Shown piece by piece: positions 1-7,606 of a stretch of 64,000 nucleotides of DNA. The translations under genes were made by a program, and so were the position numbers. The notes beneath the pieces were generated by a model that saw only the letters and a list, made by a program, of their open reading frames with translations, had not been told where the DNA came from and did not search any database. The stretch lies in the IMG/VR virus record IMGVR_UViG_3300017992_000452, positions 1 through 64,000 of that record. One strand, given 5' to 3'. Numbering within the stretch: position 1 is the first letter of the stretch; every line of letters starts with the position of its first letter. Source of the DNA: a virus.

Positions 1-4
1 ACAT

Positions 5-44
5 GCCGGTGTGGCGGAATTGGCAGACGCGCACGACTCAAAAT
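5..44 (+). other. 5' half of tRNA-Leu, probable attachment (att) junction
   Basis: The sequence reads as the acceptor strand, D arm and 5' anticodon arm of a bacterial tRNA-Leu, with loop CTCAAAA (anticodon CAA). After position 44 the 3' side of the anticodon stem and the rest of the tRNA are missing: the expected TCGTG is replaced by TGCGG. A truncated tRNA directly before a tyrosine integrase is what a prophage att site in a tRNA gene looks like, with crossover near the anticodon loop. The anticodon assignment is from memory of Leu tRNA structure. It could instead be a phage-borne att fragment. Confidence 0.6.
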
Positions 45-83
45 GCGGTTTACCATTCCGATGACATAAACGTTAATATGACG

Positions 84-112
84 GGCGATCTACGTTTTGT
101 AGGTCGCCTTTT
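84..112 (+). terminator. Rho-independent terminator before integrase
   Basis: A stem of about 10 bp (GGCGATCTAC with GTAGGTCGCC, one G-U pair) and a short loop are followed by TTTT. It would stop transcription coming from the tRNA side before it reaches the integrase. Confidence 0.6.
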
Positions 113-174
113 CGCGTTATATGCGTAAGATTCCGTTGTTTTGTCGCCGACGAATAAAATTCGGAGGTGCAGCG

Positions 175-1134
175 ATGGCACGACGGTCAAATAAGTTAGT
201 AACCGATCAAGCATCGGACAAGCCAGAAATTGAATTGACGGATTTTGAGACGGCTTTTAATTCATTTATACGCGAATGCAAACTGAAGAACTTATCGAAA
301 CACACCGTTAAGTATTATCGCGATGAATTACTCGCATTTCGTACTATGCTTGAACGGCAGGGAATTTCGACTAAGCCCGGCGATATGACGCTGAAAATTA
401 TTAAGGAAAACGTTATTGTCTACATGATGGAAACGTTAAATCGAAAGGAAACTTCGATCAATACGCGGCTGCGGGCGATTCGAGCGTTCTTTAATTTCCT
501 CGAAAAAGATCGTCAAATTTACGAAAATCCAGTACGTGAACTTTCGCTTTTGAAGCAGAAGAAGGAAATCGTAGAAACTTTCTCACGTGACCAATTAAAA
601 GATTTACTGCGGCAGCCGGATTTAGGAACGTTTACTGGCTTTCGCGATTATACGATCATGCTCTTACTTATTGAAACCGGTGTACGAGTTCGGGAGTTGA
701 CGGATATTTGCGTTAAGGACATTCGATGGGAAGATTCGCAAATAAGGATCGATGGGAAGGGGTATAAAGAGCGCCTCGTACCGATACAAGCGACGATGAA
801 ACGCCAGTTAAGGAAGTATGTACAAATACGCGGAGATGTACCGAACGAGGCTTTATTCGTTACAATAGATAATACTCCGTTGACAATTCGCCAAGTACAA
901 AACCGTTTAAGAAAGTATGGACGAAAGGCGAATATAAAAAACGTCAGATGCTCGCCTCATACATTCAGGCACACCTTTGCGAAAATGTCCGTTCAAAATG
1001 GAGCCGATGTCTTTGCGCTTCAGGCCGTTTTAGGACACACAAGCCTCGATATGGTTCGAAATTACGTTAATCTATTCAGTAGTGACGTTATGGATGCTCA
1101 CAAGAAATTCAGCCCCGTGGAGAAATTATTTTAA
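175..1134 (+). CDS. int: Tyrosine-type phage integrase
   Basis: Site-specific recombinase of 319 aa that would integrate and excise the phage at the adjacent att site. The N-terminal half is a SAM-like core-binding domain (FNSFIRECKLKNLSKHTVKYY). The catalytic domain shows the conserved Arg in TGVRVREL (about residue 172), HTFRH (about 262-265), a LGHTSLDM segment and the nucleophilic Tyr in RNYVN (about 297). The start is taken at ATG 175 because GGAGGTG lies just upstream; the frame stays open back to 121 but without a ribosome site there. The gene has its own terminators on both sides, consistent with independent control. Confidence 0.93.
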   Translation: MARRSNKLVTDQASDKPEIELTDFETAFNSFIRECKLKNLSKHTVKYYRDELLAFRTMLERQGISTKPGDMTLKIIKENVIVYMMETLNRKETSINTRLRAIRAFFNFLEKDRQIYENPVRELSLLKQKKEIVETFSRDQLKDLLRQPDLGTFTGFRDYTIMLLLIETGVRVRELTDICVKDIRWEDSQIRIDGKGYKERLVPIQATMKRQLRKYVQIRGDVPNEALFVTIDNTPLTIRQVQNRLRKYGRKANIKNVRCSPHTFRHTFAKMSVQNGADVFALQAVLGHTSLDMVRNYVNLFSSDVMDAHKKFSPVEKLF

Positions 1135-1166
1135 CCTCGTCTTTTTAGGCGGGGTTATTTTTTTTT
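1135..1166 (+). terminator. Integrase terminator
   Basis: The hairpin CCTCGT/GCGGGG begins immediately after the integrase stop codon and is followed by a long run of T (1155-1166). Confidence 0.85.
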
Positions 1167-1179
1167 CGCCTAAAACGCT

Positions 1180-1382
1180 GTCCGATCCGAAAAGTTTATA
1201 CGCAACTATTATTGAACGCAGAAAAACGTGTGCCAATCCGAAAGTGACTTCGCAGTTATTTATGACAACGGAATTTTAAAAACGGTGTCCATTTCGGAAA
1301 GTCATTACGCAGTTATAAGCGATGGCGGAAAAATTTCGAGTTTATTGTGCGGTTTTGAAAGTTCGCGGGTATTATTTTGTGA
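1180..1382 (+). repeat. Tandem array of 36-bp promoter-like elements
   Basis: Three clear copies (1180-1215, 1230-1265, 1287-1322) and one degenerate copy (about 1347-1382) of a 36-bp element. Each begins GTCC or GTGC, has GAAAGT or GAAAAGT in the middle, then CGCAACTAT or CGCAGTTAT, and ends in GA; copy starts are 50-60 bp apart. Related single copies occur before the sigma-like gene (12615) and dUTPase (27927), and partly at 32147. The T/A-rich 3' part resembles a -10 region. No convincing gene lies in 1167-1436, so this array is the main content of that stretch. Role inferred: promoters or regulator sites. Confidence 0.6.
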
Positions 1383-1436
1383 AGGCTACAGCGGGGAGTT
1401 ACTAACGCAAAGGAGGCGGTTGTCATATTACCGAAA

Positions 1437-1868
1437 ATGAGGATTACGGGAGCAGCAGCGGAAATGATCGTAGTAAGCGATCTTATATTGAAGGGCTACG
1501 AGCCGTACTTGCCTACGATGGGGAATACGGAATGCGACATGCTCGTTGAAAAAGACGGAAAGGCTTATCGGGTTCAGGTGAAAAGCGCGTGTTCAGAAGA
1601 CGGTGAAAAGGTAAAATTCGATATCACCCGTCCAAGCGCTTCGAGTAAACACTATAGTAAGGACGATTTCGACATTCTTGCGCTACACGACTTTTACTCC
1701 GGAAAAACGGCGTATCTAGTTTGGCGGGATCTTCCGCATAAGAGGAGCATTACATTAAGGTATTCGAATACAGTCGGCAGCAACGCTTTTGTAGGTGCAA
1801 ATGGACGTTTGTTCTTCGATGACTACTTAGAATTTCCGGAGATCGTTACGAAAGAGATTGCGGGGTGA
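1437..1868 (+). CDS. PD-(D/E)XK nuclease-like protein
   Basis: A 143-aa protein beginning RITGAAAEMIVVSDLILKGY, followed by ECDMLVEKDG and RVQVKSA. That spacing matches the E...D...(Q/E)xK active site of small PD-(D/E)XK nucleases, including group I intron-associated and phage resolvase-like families. Substrate unknown; DNA processing is inferred. The start is uncertain: the strong SD AGGAGG at 1411-1416 is 20 nt from ATG 1437 but 8 nt from an in-frame ATA at 1425. It follows the 36-bp repeat array, which may drive it. Confidence 0.7.
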   Translation: MRITGAAAEMIVVSDLILKGYEPYLPTMGNTECDMLVEKDGKAYRVQVKSACSEDGEKVKFDITRPSASSKHYSKDDFDILALHDFYSGKTAYLVWRDLPHKRSITLRYSNTVGSNAFVGANGRLFFDDYLEFPEIVTKEIAG

Positions 1869-1875
1869 TAAACGG

Positions 1876-2229
1876 ATGACAAACGAAGAACGGGGCGTTT
1901 TGGATTTACGCGAGCACAAATTCGCGCAAGTAGCGAGCAGCGTATTGGTCGACGTCAAGATTCTCGACAAGAGTGCGCAAAAGCTCGTTTATACGATGTT
2001 GTCGATGCACGCGGATAATCACAGCAAGCAGTCGTTTCCTTCGATCAAGACGCTGGCAGCCGAATGTTTCTGCTCGGAGAATACGGTCCGGGAGGCTTTG
2101 CGGAAGTTGAAGGAAGTCGGATTGATCGATATTCGCGAAAGAAGGAGCAAAGAGAGCGGTCAATTATCGAACCTGTACGTTCTGCTTCCGATACCGAAAG
2201 CGTTCGAAAATGAAGCCGGGGGTTCATGA
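1876..2229 (+). CDS. Helix-turn-helix protein, replication-initiator-like
   Basis: A 117-aa protein with a winged-helix segment (SAQKLVYTMLSMHADN, then FPSIKTLAAECFCSENTVREALRKL), as in the HTH_36 / RepA N-terminal type. Such domains occur in phage replication initiators and regulators. ATG 1876 is preferred over TTG 1858 because GGGGTGAT lies 7 nt upstream. It overlaps the region after the nuclease-like gene and is followed by three 13-bp iterons, so binding there is a natural but unproven idea. Confidence 0.65.
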   Translation: MTNEERGVLDLREHKFAQVASSVLVDVKILDKSAQKLVYTMLSMHADNHSKQSFPSIKTLAAECFCSENTVREALRKLKEVGLIDIRERRSKESGQLSNLYVLLPIPKAFENEAGGS

Positions 2230-2238
2230 GGTGAACCC
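2220..2238. repeat. Inverted repeat across a stop codon
   Basis: A perfect 7-bp inverted repeat (GGGTTCA-TGAGG-TGAACCC) spans the stop codon of the helix-turn-helix gene. There is no T run, so it is more likely an operator or RNA hairpin than a terminator. Confidence 0.4.
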
Positions 2239-2262
2239 GTCCCTTGCTCAAACGACAGACGA

Positions 2263-2301
2263 ACTATACTCATTTACTATACGCATTATCTATACTCAAT
2301 T
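2263..2301. repeat. Three tandem 13-bp iterons
   Basis: Three adjacent 13-bp units share CTATAC(T/G)CA: ACTATACTCATTT, ACTATACGCATTA and TCTATACTCAATT. They lie in a 205-bp AT-rich non-coding stretch (2230-2434) right after an HTH gene. Iterons next to a DNA-binding protein gene suggest an operator array or replication origin; the function is inferred. Confidence 0.5.
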
Positions 2302-2434
2302 AAATAATAGCGCTCAATTACATTCGCGCAGATATTCTTACTAAAGATATATCGCGATTAATAACATCTGCAAGAGTGAGCATATGCGAACGATTGCTAG
2401 GTCTTATTAATAAATGAAAGGAAGAGGAGGCGAT

Positions 2435-2920
2435 GTGAGAGTGGGAGGTTTTATTGTTTTATTAGTAGGAGGAATTATTGGAGGGATTCTCGGCAGGCGA
2501 AACAATGAGACATTTCTCGGATTTTTCTCGGGAATGGCAGTTGCTGCGCTATTGACTCTCGTACCCTACGCTGCTAGTGAGACGGAGACGGTTCCAGTAG
2601 TCGAGAATCCGATCTATGCGCTTAAAGATGGAGTTCAGGTCGAGGGTTCATTCTTCATAGGGACTGGAACATTCGAAGAAGAACAGTACTTTTTCTATGT
2701 AACGAATAAGGATGAAGGAAAGACAATTGATAAGCAGCTCGTCAAGGATTCTACGCTTATTGAAGATAATGGACGTCACCCGAAGATCGTTAAATGCGAT
2801 GAGAAGTTTAAGTCCAAGTTCGCTCGATTTATGTTTGGAGAGTACAGGGGGGATACCTCTTATAAAATTTATGTACCGGAAGGAACAGTTACAACAGACT
2901 TCACAGTCGATATGAAATAA
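2435..2920 (+). CDS. Membrane-anchored protein of unknown function
   Basis: About 161 aa with two hydrophobic N-terminal segments (GGFIVLLVGGIIGGILG and FFSGMAVAALLTLVPYAA), then a polar domain of about 110 aa that may be outside the membrane. I do not recognise the family. GTG 2435 is chosen because GAGGAGGCGAT lies directly before it; ATG 2414 would place the ribosome site inside the gene. AT-rich compared with the genes that follow. Confidence 0.6.
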   Translation: MRVGGFIVLLVGGIIGGILGRRNNETFLGFFSGMAVAALLTLVPYAASETETVPVVENPIYALKDGVQVEGSFFIGTGTFEEEQYFFYVTNKDEGKTIDKQLVKDSTLIEDNGRHPKIVKCDEKFKSKFARFMFGEYRGDTSYKIYVPEGTVTTDFTVDMK

Positions 2921-2973
2921 AGACAAGGTAATCGATTCTTTTCAAAACAAGTTTAACGAAGGAGCTGACGAAG

Positions 2974-3162
2974 TTGACGGAAGTACAAACGAATGACCTG
3001 AAGTCGACAATCGAATTTTTACTCGACAATATGGAGCTAGTCGCCCGCCAAGTCGAACTGAACGCGGTCCTGATGCGAAAAGGAAAGGACGCCCTTATTC
3101 GCGCAGGATTCACCGAAGACCAGGCGTTTGAAATTATCAAAGCGAGAGGAGCGATGCTGTAA
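2974..3162 (+). CDS. Small helical phage protein, unknown
   Basis: A 62-aa acidic, probably helical protein (STIEFLLDNMELVARQVELN). TTG start with AAGGAG about 10 nt upstream. Its TAA overlaps the next ATG (TAATG), implying translational coupling in the early operon. No family recognised. Confidence 0.65.
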   Translation: MTEVQTNDLKSTIEFLLDNMELVARQVELNAVLMRKGKDALIRAGFTEDQAFEIIKARGAML

Positions 3163-3491
3163 TGCCGATTGAAATCCCGATTTCCCCCGATTACAAACTC
3201 ATGTCAGACGAACGCAATATCATCGTCAATGAACGCTATTTCACCGATCCAACGAAAGCGCCGAACTGGCCGAAGCGGCTTGCCGAAAATCCCGACCTGG
3301 ATCCGTCACCGATCGCACGTTGGCGGGAGGTCGCGTACTTCTCATCGGTAGATCGCGCAATCATGTTCGTCATGGATCGGCGGATTAAATTATCGGACGC
3401 CAAGACGCTGGAAGAGCTCGCACGAATTATACGGGAATTTCGCGGGGAATTAGCGGCTTTTCTGACGATCGAGGGTAATCGTAAGGGCTGA
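3162..3491 (+). CDS. Early phage protein, unknown
   Basis: A 109-aa soluble protein, coupled to the preceding gene through TAATG. Features are a Pro-rich N terminus (IEIPISPDYK), an aromatic/basic middle (WPKRLAENPDL, ARWREVAYF) and a helical C terminus. No catalytic motif recognised. Confidence 0.65.
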   Translation: MPIEIPISPDYKLMSDERNIIVNERYFTDPTKAPNWPKRLAENPDLDPSPIARWREVAYFSSVDRAIMFVMDRRIKLSDAKTLEELARIIREFRGELAAFLTIEGNRKG

Positions 3492-3530
3492 CGTTGGAAG
3501 GGCGAAAATACACGAAATGGGGGCGTTAAA

Positions 3531-3914
3531 ATGGCGGACGAAATCGCAGACCTACGCTGTACTGTAGCCGAATTGATTGCGGAAAACGAGCAGTTGAAGG
3601 AAGAAAACGAGCGCTGGGCAAGAGAACTCGCGGCTATTCGCGATATGCTGCCGAAAGATTACGGATTCGAGGAAGGCACACTCGAATATGCGGTAGCTTA
3701 TCCGGAGGGCGTAAGAGACCTCGTAAAGCAAACGGTCGAGCGGATGAAGGCTTCCGATGAATTCCACAAATATCTATACGAAGAGTGCGACGAATACAAC
3801 GTTAAACTTATTAAAATGCTCGCGGATTGCTTGCCAGCTTTGGACGAAAGTAAGACGGACTATACGGAATTATCAAAAGAGATCCGGGAGATATACGAGG
3901 CATTCTCAGTATAA
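3531..3914 (+). CDS. Coiled-coil protein, unknown
   Basis: A 127-aa acidic protein. Residues 5-40 (EIADLRCTVAELIAENEQL and onward) form a typical heptad coiled coil; the rest is helical and charged. Likely a small oligomeric early protein. It has a reasonable ribosome site and lies 12 nt before the next gene. Confidence 0.65.
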   Translation: MADEIADLRCTVAELIAENEQLKEENERWARELAAIRDMLPKDYGFEEGTLEYAVAYPEGVRDLVKQTVERMKASDEFHKYLYEECDEYNVKLIKMLADCLPALDESKTDYTELSKEIREIYEAFSV

Positions 3915-3926
3915 GGAGGACGGAAG

Positions 3927-4253
3927 ATGAGCGAAATTAACAAGCCGGTAATTACGAAGGAGCAGGCGGATGCGTTACTTGGGCTATACGCAGAGGAATG
4001 GTCGAGGGAGGACGTTCTGGAATACCATGTAACGCGTGAGTGGACGGACCGATTTAGTCCGTTAAATGATCTCGACATCATGACGCTCGCGGCCGCATTA
4101 ATCAACGGATATGAAGTCGAAAAGACGCCGGAGGAGAAGGTGCGCGAGTATTACGAATCTTACGGGGGTTCACCTAGCGCAATGGAACGGAAAGAAGCCG
4201 TTCAAGATACGCTCGACCTACTAGGAATTAAAATCGAAGGGGTGAATGCGTAA
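3927..4253 (+). CDS. Early phage protein with LDLLGIKIEGVN C-terminal motif
   Basis: A 108-aa acidic protein. The N-terminal part (TREWTDRFSPLNDLDIMTLAAALINGYEV as two helices) somewhat resembles DUF1642-type phage proteins, and the C terminus ends in LDLLGIKIEGVN, which I recall from small Bacillus phage proteins. Function unknown. AAGGAGGACGGAAG precedes ATG; the stop overlaps the next ATG. Confidence 0.6.
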   Translation: MSEINKPVITKEQADALLGLYAEEWSREDVLEYHVTREWTDRFSPLNDLDIMTLAAALINGYEVEKTPEEKVREYYESYGGSPSAMERKEAVQDTLDLLGIKIEGVNA

Positions 4254-4408
4254 TGAGACCGACATCGATCGAACTTAATACGTCAATGACGAAATTGAGA
4301 CTCGGCGTATCTGAAGAACTTTATCCGCATGTATGGACGCTTATCCGGGAAATCGAAGCTTTGCGTAAGATTAACGAAATGGGTGACGAAAATGCCAACG
4401 ACAGATAA
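4253..4408 (+). CDS. Small early protein (51 aa), unknown
   Basis: An ORF of 51 codons starting on the TAATG overlap of the preceding gene and reading RPTSIELNTSMTKLRLG, then a helix WTLIREIEALRKINEM. It runs 17 nt into the next gene. Supported by coupling rather than by a recognised family. Confidence 0.5.
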   Translation: MRPTSIELNTSMTKLRLGVSEELYPHVWTLIREIEALRKINEMGDENANDR

Positions 4409-4775
4409 ACCGGTATCCAAATGGAATGTGCGCGACTTTCAATCGTACTTAAAAGCGGAGCATGAGCGGCTGTACGGCGTCCCATACGTTCCGATGCCTA
4501 CTCGCGAACCATGGAAGGCCGAAGCGGGAATGCTCGGGCGCTGGGTCGGGACGAAGCGGAAGCCAGGCGAATACGGGCCGGAAGTAACGAAGCGATTCAT
4601 CGATCTGTGCTTTGCGGAATATAGGCCGACGGCAGAATGGCCGGGCATCAGCTTCGGATTTATGCAGACGTATATGGGACGGAATTTGCAGCGGGCAGTT
4701 GCGGAAATCAGGGCCGAAGAAGAGGCGCAACAAAGGCGGGAGCAGCAGGCGGAAATCGGCGACGACTTTTATTAA
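4392..4775 (+). CDS. Early phage protein, unknown
   Basis: A 127-aa protein with an aromatic middle region (WNVRDFQSYLKAEHERLYG; PGISFGFMQTYMGRNLQ) and a Gln/Glu/Arg-rich helical tail. ATG 4392 is used because GGGTGA lies upstream and the longer frame from 4329 would overlap the small gene. Possibly nucleic-acid associated; not recognised. Confidence 0.6.
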   Translation: MPTTDKPVSKWNVRDFQSYLKAEHERLYGVPYVPMPTREPWKAEAGMLGRWVGTKRKPGEYGPEVTKRFIDLCFAEYRPTAEWPGISFGFMQTYMGRNLQRAVAEIRAEEEAQQRREQQAEIGDDFY

Positions 4776-4790
4776 ACGGGGGATTGCGAG

Positions 4791-5828
4791 ATGACTGAAA
4801 TGAAAAAGTATGTGCGGATTAAGAAGGCGCCAAGTAAATCTAGTTGGTATGCGAATAAAATCGGTCAGGTGTTTGAAGTTGATCGCGAAGGATACACATA
4901 TTTAATACGAAAAGGACCGCACCACCTGACGGCAATTCGAAAAGAAGACGCCGAACTCATCGTCACAGAAAAGCGTCCGGCCAAGGTTGGCGAGCGTGTC
5001 TTGATTATCGACGATTTCAACGAACCAATGTACGTTCTTCACGATGTAGTTCCGGTTATAGGCGGTGGTGATAAACACGGAGTTGCAGTGCGAAAGCCTG
5101 ATGCGCCGCCGATATTTTTAAACGATGAGCAGTACGAAGTCATCGTCAATAACGAAATTGAAAACGAGGAGGCTGACGGAATGGAAAACGTAGAAAAACG
5201 ATATGAAGCTGCGGTAGAAAATGCGAGAGATGCAATCGAAGAAGTACGTCTGGCCGCTTACGCAAAAGGATACGAAGATGCGAGACGTAAGTTGATGGCG
5301 CAGGCTCCTGTTGGAAAGACAGCACAAGAACGCCGGGATGAAATCGTTGAGCAGGCGAAGGCGGATATCGAAGGATTAAAAACAGACTATTCCTACGCAG
5401 TACTAGATTCAAATAACACCGACCATCCCCACTTTTGCTTTGCGGAGTTTATCGTAGATAGCGAAAAACGAACCATTGTAGCATTATTACGCGGCAATTA
5501 TTCGTGTAGAGTCTACGCAAGAGGGATCGCCAAGGCCGCCCCGGACGATTGCTTCAACGTCCATATCGGAAAGGCTATCGCTCTCCATCGCGCACTTGGA
5601 CTCGAAGTACCTGACGAATATCTTAACGCACCGCAGCCGACTGAGGTTCGTGTGGGGGATGTTGTGGAATGTGGATCTCTTAAAGATGTAAGACATGTGA
5701 AAGTTGTTGCGGACGGTGAATACATCGGTACTGGACTAGATAAAGCCGTGATCTCATCTATAACAGTTAAGCATCGTCTTATACGAATCATTGACGACAG
5801 CCGTACGGAGGTGGGCGAATGTCTTTAA
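4791..5828 (+). CDS. Modular SH3/KOW-like repeat protein with coiled coil
   Basis: A 345-aa protein. Two beta-barrel-like modules (YVRIKKAPSKSSWYANKIGQ near residue 7; PAKVGERVLIIDDFNEP near 64) are followed by an Ala/Glu-rich helix (about 130-200), a domain of about 85 residues (HFCFAEFIVDSEKRTIVALL) and a last barrel-like module (TEVRVGDVVECGS). The same module style recurs in the genes at 15572 and 30292, so these look like paralogues. Such repeats are common in Bacillus phage early proteins of unknown role. Confidence 0.6.
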   Translation: MTEMKKYVRIKKAPSKSSWYANKIGQVFEVDREGYTYLIRKGPHHLTAIRKEDAELIVTEKRPAKVGERVLIIDDFNEPMYVLHDVVPVIGGGDKHGVAVRKPDAPPIFLNDEQYEVIVNNEIENEEADGMENVEKRYEAAVENARDAIEEVRLAAYAKGYEDARRKLMAQAPVGKTAQERRDEIVEQAKADIEGLKTDYSYAVLDSNNTDHPHFCFAEFIVDSEKRTIVALLRGNYSCRVYARGIAKAAPDDCFNVHIGKAIALHRALGLEVPDEYLNAPQPTEVRVGDVVECGSLKDVRHVKVVADGEYIGTGLDKAVISSITVKHRLIRIIDDSRTEVGECL

Positions 5829-5971
5829 AGTATACGATGAGTCAGGCGGAAATCGTCGAAGCTATGATGCAGTGGCTTCAGCGGAAAGGGTATACGGTAA
5901 CTAACGGAAAATTTGTAGTCAACCAATGGGACCACGAAGTTAAAGCGGAGTTTACTATCCACAAGAACTAA
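5819..5971 (+). CDS. Small early protein (50 aa), unknown
   Basis: A 50-codon ORF (SLKYTMSQAEIVEAMMQWL, then RKGYTVTNGKFVVNQWDH) overlapping the previous gene by 10 nt, with ACGGAGGTGGGCGA just before ATG. Looks like a helix followed by a beta hairpin. No family recognised. Confidence 0.55.
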   Translation: MSLKYTMSQAEIVEAMMQWLQRKGYTVTNGKFVVNQWDHEVKAEFTIHKN

Positions 5972-5989
5972 CGAAAGGAGTGAACGCCA

Positions 5990-6757
5990 TTGACTAACGA
6001 AAGAAACTGCGTCCTGGCTAACGGATGCAAAGCGGCCGGGACGTCATCTTGCACGAAACACTGTACGTTTTTTATCGGAATGCACGGCGCGTCAGGCAAC
6101 GGCGGCCGGTCTGCGGCGGCAGGATTACCGCGAGAATATCGTCTGACAACGCTCGCCAATTCGCCAGCCAGAGCGGATCAGCCTGCGGTATATAAATCGG
6201 TTGAAAACTACGTCAAGACGTTCGATCGCCAATTTGAACAAACGGAAGGCTATATCGAACCGGCTGACCGGATTAAGTCGTTGTATCTCTACAGCGCGAA
6301 CTCCGGAACCGGCAAGACGACGACAGCGGCGGCGCTCCTTAACGAATGGATGCGCGTTCATTACAGCGGATCTTTGCGGAGAGGTTTAACGCCGTTACTG
6401 CGTCCCGCCTATTTCCTCGATGTGAACGAATGGCAGACGGAATTCAACCTCGCAACCATGACGAATGATGAGGACGGCCTAGCGGAATTTCAACGTAAGA
6501 TGACGCTTGCGATGTCGGCTCCTTTTGCGGTACTGGATGACGTAGGGGTGCGGGATTGTACGCCAGCTTTTCGCGGATATCTTCACGCAATAGTTAACGC
6601 AAGGGTGACGAATCAACTTCCGACAGTCTATACGAGCAATATCGCTCTCGGACGACTTTCGGATGTGTTCGGGGAGAAAAGGCTTGCGGACCGGATCGGG
6701 GATTTGTGTTGGGTGAGTGAATTCGTAGGCGAATCGAAAAGGGGGCTGCGGAGATGA
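5990..6757 (+). CDS. DnaC/DnaI-like helicase loader (AAA+ ATPase)
   Basis: A 255-aa protein that would load the replicative helicase encoded at 8039. Walker A is SGTGKTT (about residue 105), Walker B FAVLDDVG (about 180), a sensor-1 segment TVYTSN follows, with C-terminal Arg residues. Four N-terminal Cys (7, 13, 21, 25) could bind zinc, as in DnaI-type loaders. TTG start with AAAGGAGTGA upstream. It overlaps the next gene by 4 nt. Confidence 0.85.
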   Translation: MTNERNCVLANGCKAAGTSSCTKHCTFFIGMHGASGNGGRSAAAGLPREYRLTTLANSPARADQPAVYKSVENYVKTFDRQFEQTEGYIEPADRIKSLYLYSANSGTGKTTTAAALLNEWMRVHYSGSLRRGLTPLLRPAYFLDVNEWQTEFNLATMTNDEDGLAEFQRKMTLAMSAPFAVLDDVGVRDCTPAFRGYLHAIVNARVTNQLPTVYTSNIALGRLSDVFGEKRLADRIGDLCWVSEFVGESKRGLRR

Positions 6758-7119
6758 AAACGGACATCACTTTCGGAGACCTGGTCGCAGTAGACGGGTA
6801 CCCTGACCGTATCTTCTTCGTTGATTCGCGCCGAGACGTTAAGGAAACGGATGATGCCGGCGTCTCTACCTACGTTGAGTTCGATTTGACAGACGCAATT
6901 CACGGCGAATGGATTCTCGCTGATGCGAATGACATCCGCCTAGTCTGCCGCAGTCAGTATGTTGACGAATATCTTGACGGAGTTGAATATAAAGGCACTA
7001 GTTTTGTAGGCAAGCAAATAGGGTCAAGTAGTTATGCGGGTTTGGAACATTGGAAAGGCAGAATCGAAGTCATCGGCGACGTATATCGAAATCCTGAATT
7101 ATTGGAGGCGGCGGAATGA
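6754..7119 (+). CDS. Early phage protein, unknown, ending LLEAAE
   Basis: A 121-aa acidic protein with a barrel-like N terminus (TFGDLVAVDGYPDRIFFVD). The ATGA overlap couples it to the loader gene. Its last codons (LLEAAE, GGAGGCGGCGGAA) form the ribosome site of the next gene, a pattern repeated in the next two genes. Confidence 0.65.
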   Translation: MKTDITFGDLVAVDGYPDRIFFVDSRRDVKETDDAGVSTYVEFDLTDAIHGEWILADANDIRLVCRSQYVDEYLDGVEYKGTSFVGKQIGSSSYAGLEHWKGRIEVIGDVYRNPELLEAAE

Positions 7120-7484
7120 CACAGCTTCACTATCGCGTGTGGGACGGAGAACAAATGCATTATTGGGATGATGAGGGGATAAGCCTGACGATTGAGGGAA
7201 GCAACTGGTTTTTACATCATGAAAGAATTGGATACATCGCAAGCAGTGAAGAAGTGGGCGCAGCGCTCATGTGGGGAACCGGTTTAAAAGACAAAAACAG
7301 CCGGCTGATGTATGAAAGGGATTCTATTCGAGATAATGACGGTTTCCTTTGGAAAGTTTATTGGGAAGATGGTTCATTTTGGGCTAAGGGTGGAGAATTT
7401 AACTCAAGAGAACAGCTTATAGAATTTGCTCCAGATTTTTGTGAAGTCTATCAAAATCCCGATCTATTGGAGGCGGCGGAATGA
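7116..7484 (+). CDS. YopX-like phage protein
   Basis: A 122-aa protein. N-terminal YRVWDGEQMHYWDD and central GLKDKNSRLMYERDSIRDN resemble the YopX family known from SPbeta and many phages; the role is unknown. It ends in LLEAAE, whose codons supply the SD of the next gene. Coupled on both sides through ATGA overlaps. Confidence 0.75.
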   Translation: MTQLHYRVWDGEQMHYWDDEGISLTIEGSNWFLHHERIGYIASSEEVGAALMWGTGLKDKNSRLMYERDSIRDNDGFLWKVYWEDGSFWAKGGEFNSREQLIEFAPDFCEVYQNPDLLEAAE

Positions 7485-7606
7485 CGGAAGATATTATTTG
7501 CCCTAGCTGCGGCGAAAGCGAATTAGAACTATGGCATATGGATATTTATGAGTGCCCAGAGTGCGGGGTCATGATTCCAAGTGAAGTATTGGAGGCGGCG
7601 GAATGA
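7481..7606 (+). CDS. Zinc-ribbon microprotein
   Basis: A 41-aa ORF with two Cys pairs (CPSCG at residue 7 and CPECG at 25), a classic small zinc ribbon. It starts on the ATGA overlap with the YopX-like gene and again ends in VLEAAE, whose codons carry the next SD. Probably a nucleic-acid or protein-binding accessory factor. Confidence 0.65.
   Translation: MTEDIICPSCGESELELWHMDIYECPECGVMIPSEVLEAAE

Noticed and set aside
1082-1440. Open frames of 65 and 70 codons between integrase and the nuclease-like gene
   Set aside because: They overlap the integrase end, its terminator or the 36-bp repeat array, and lack ribosome sites and protein-like composition.
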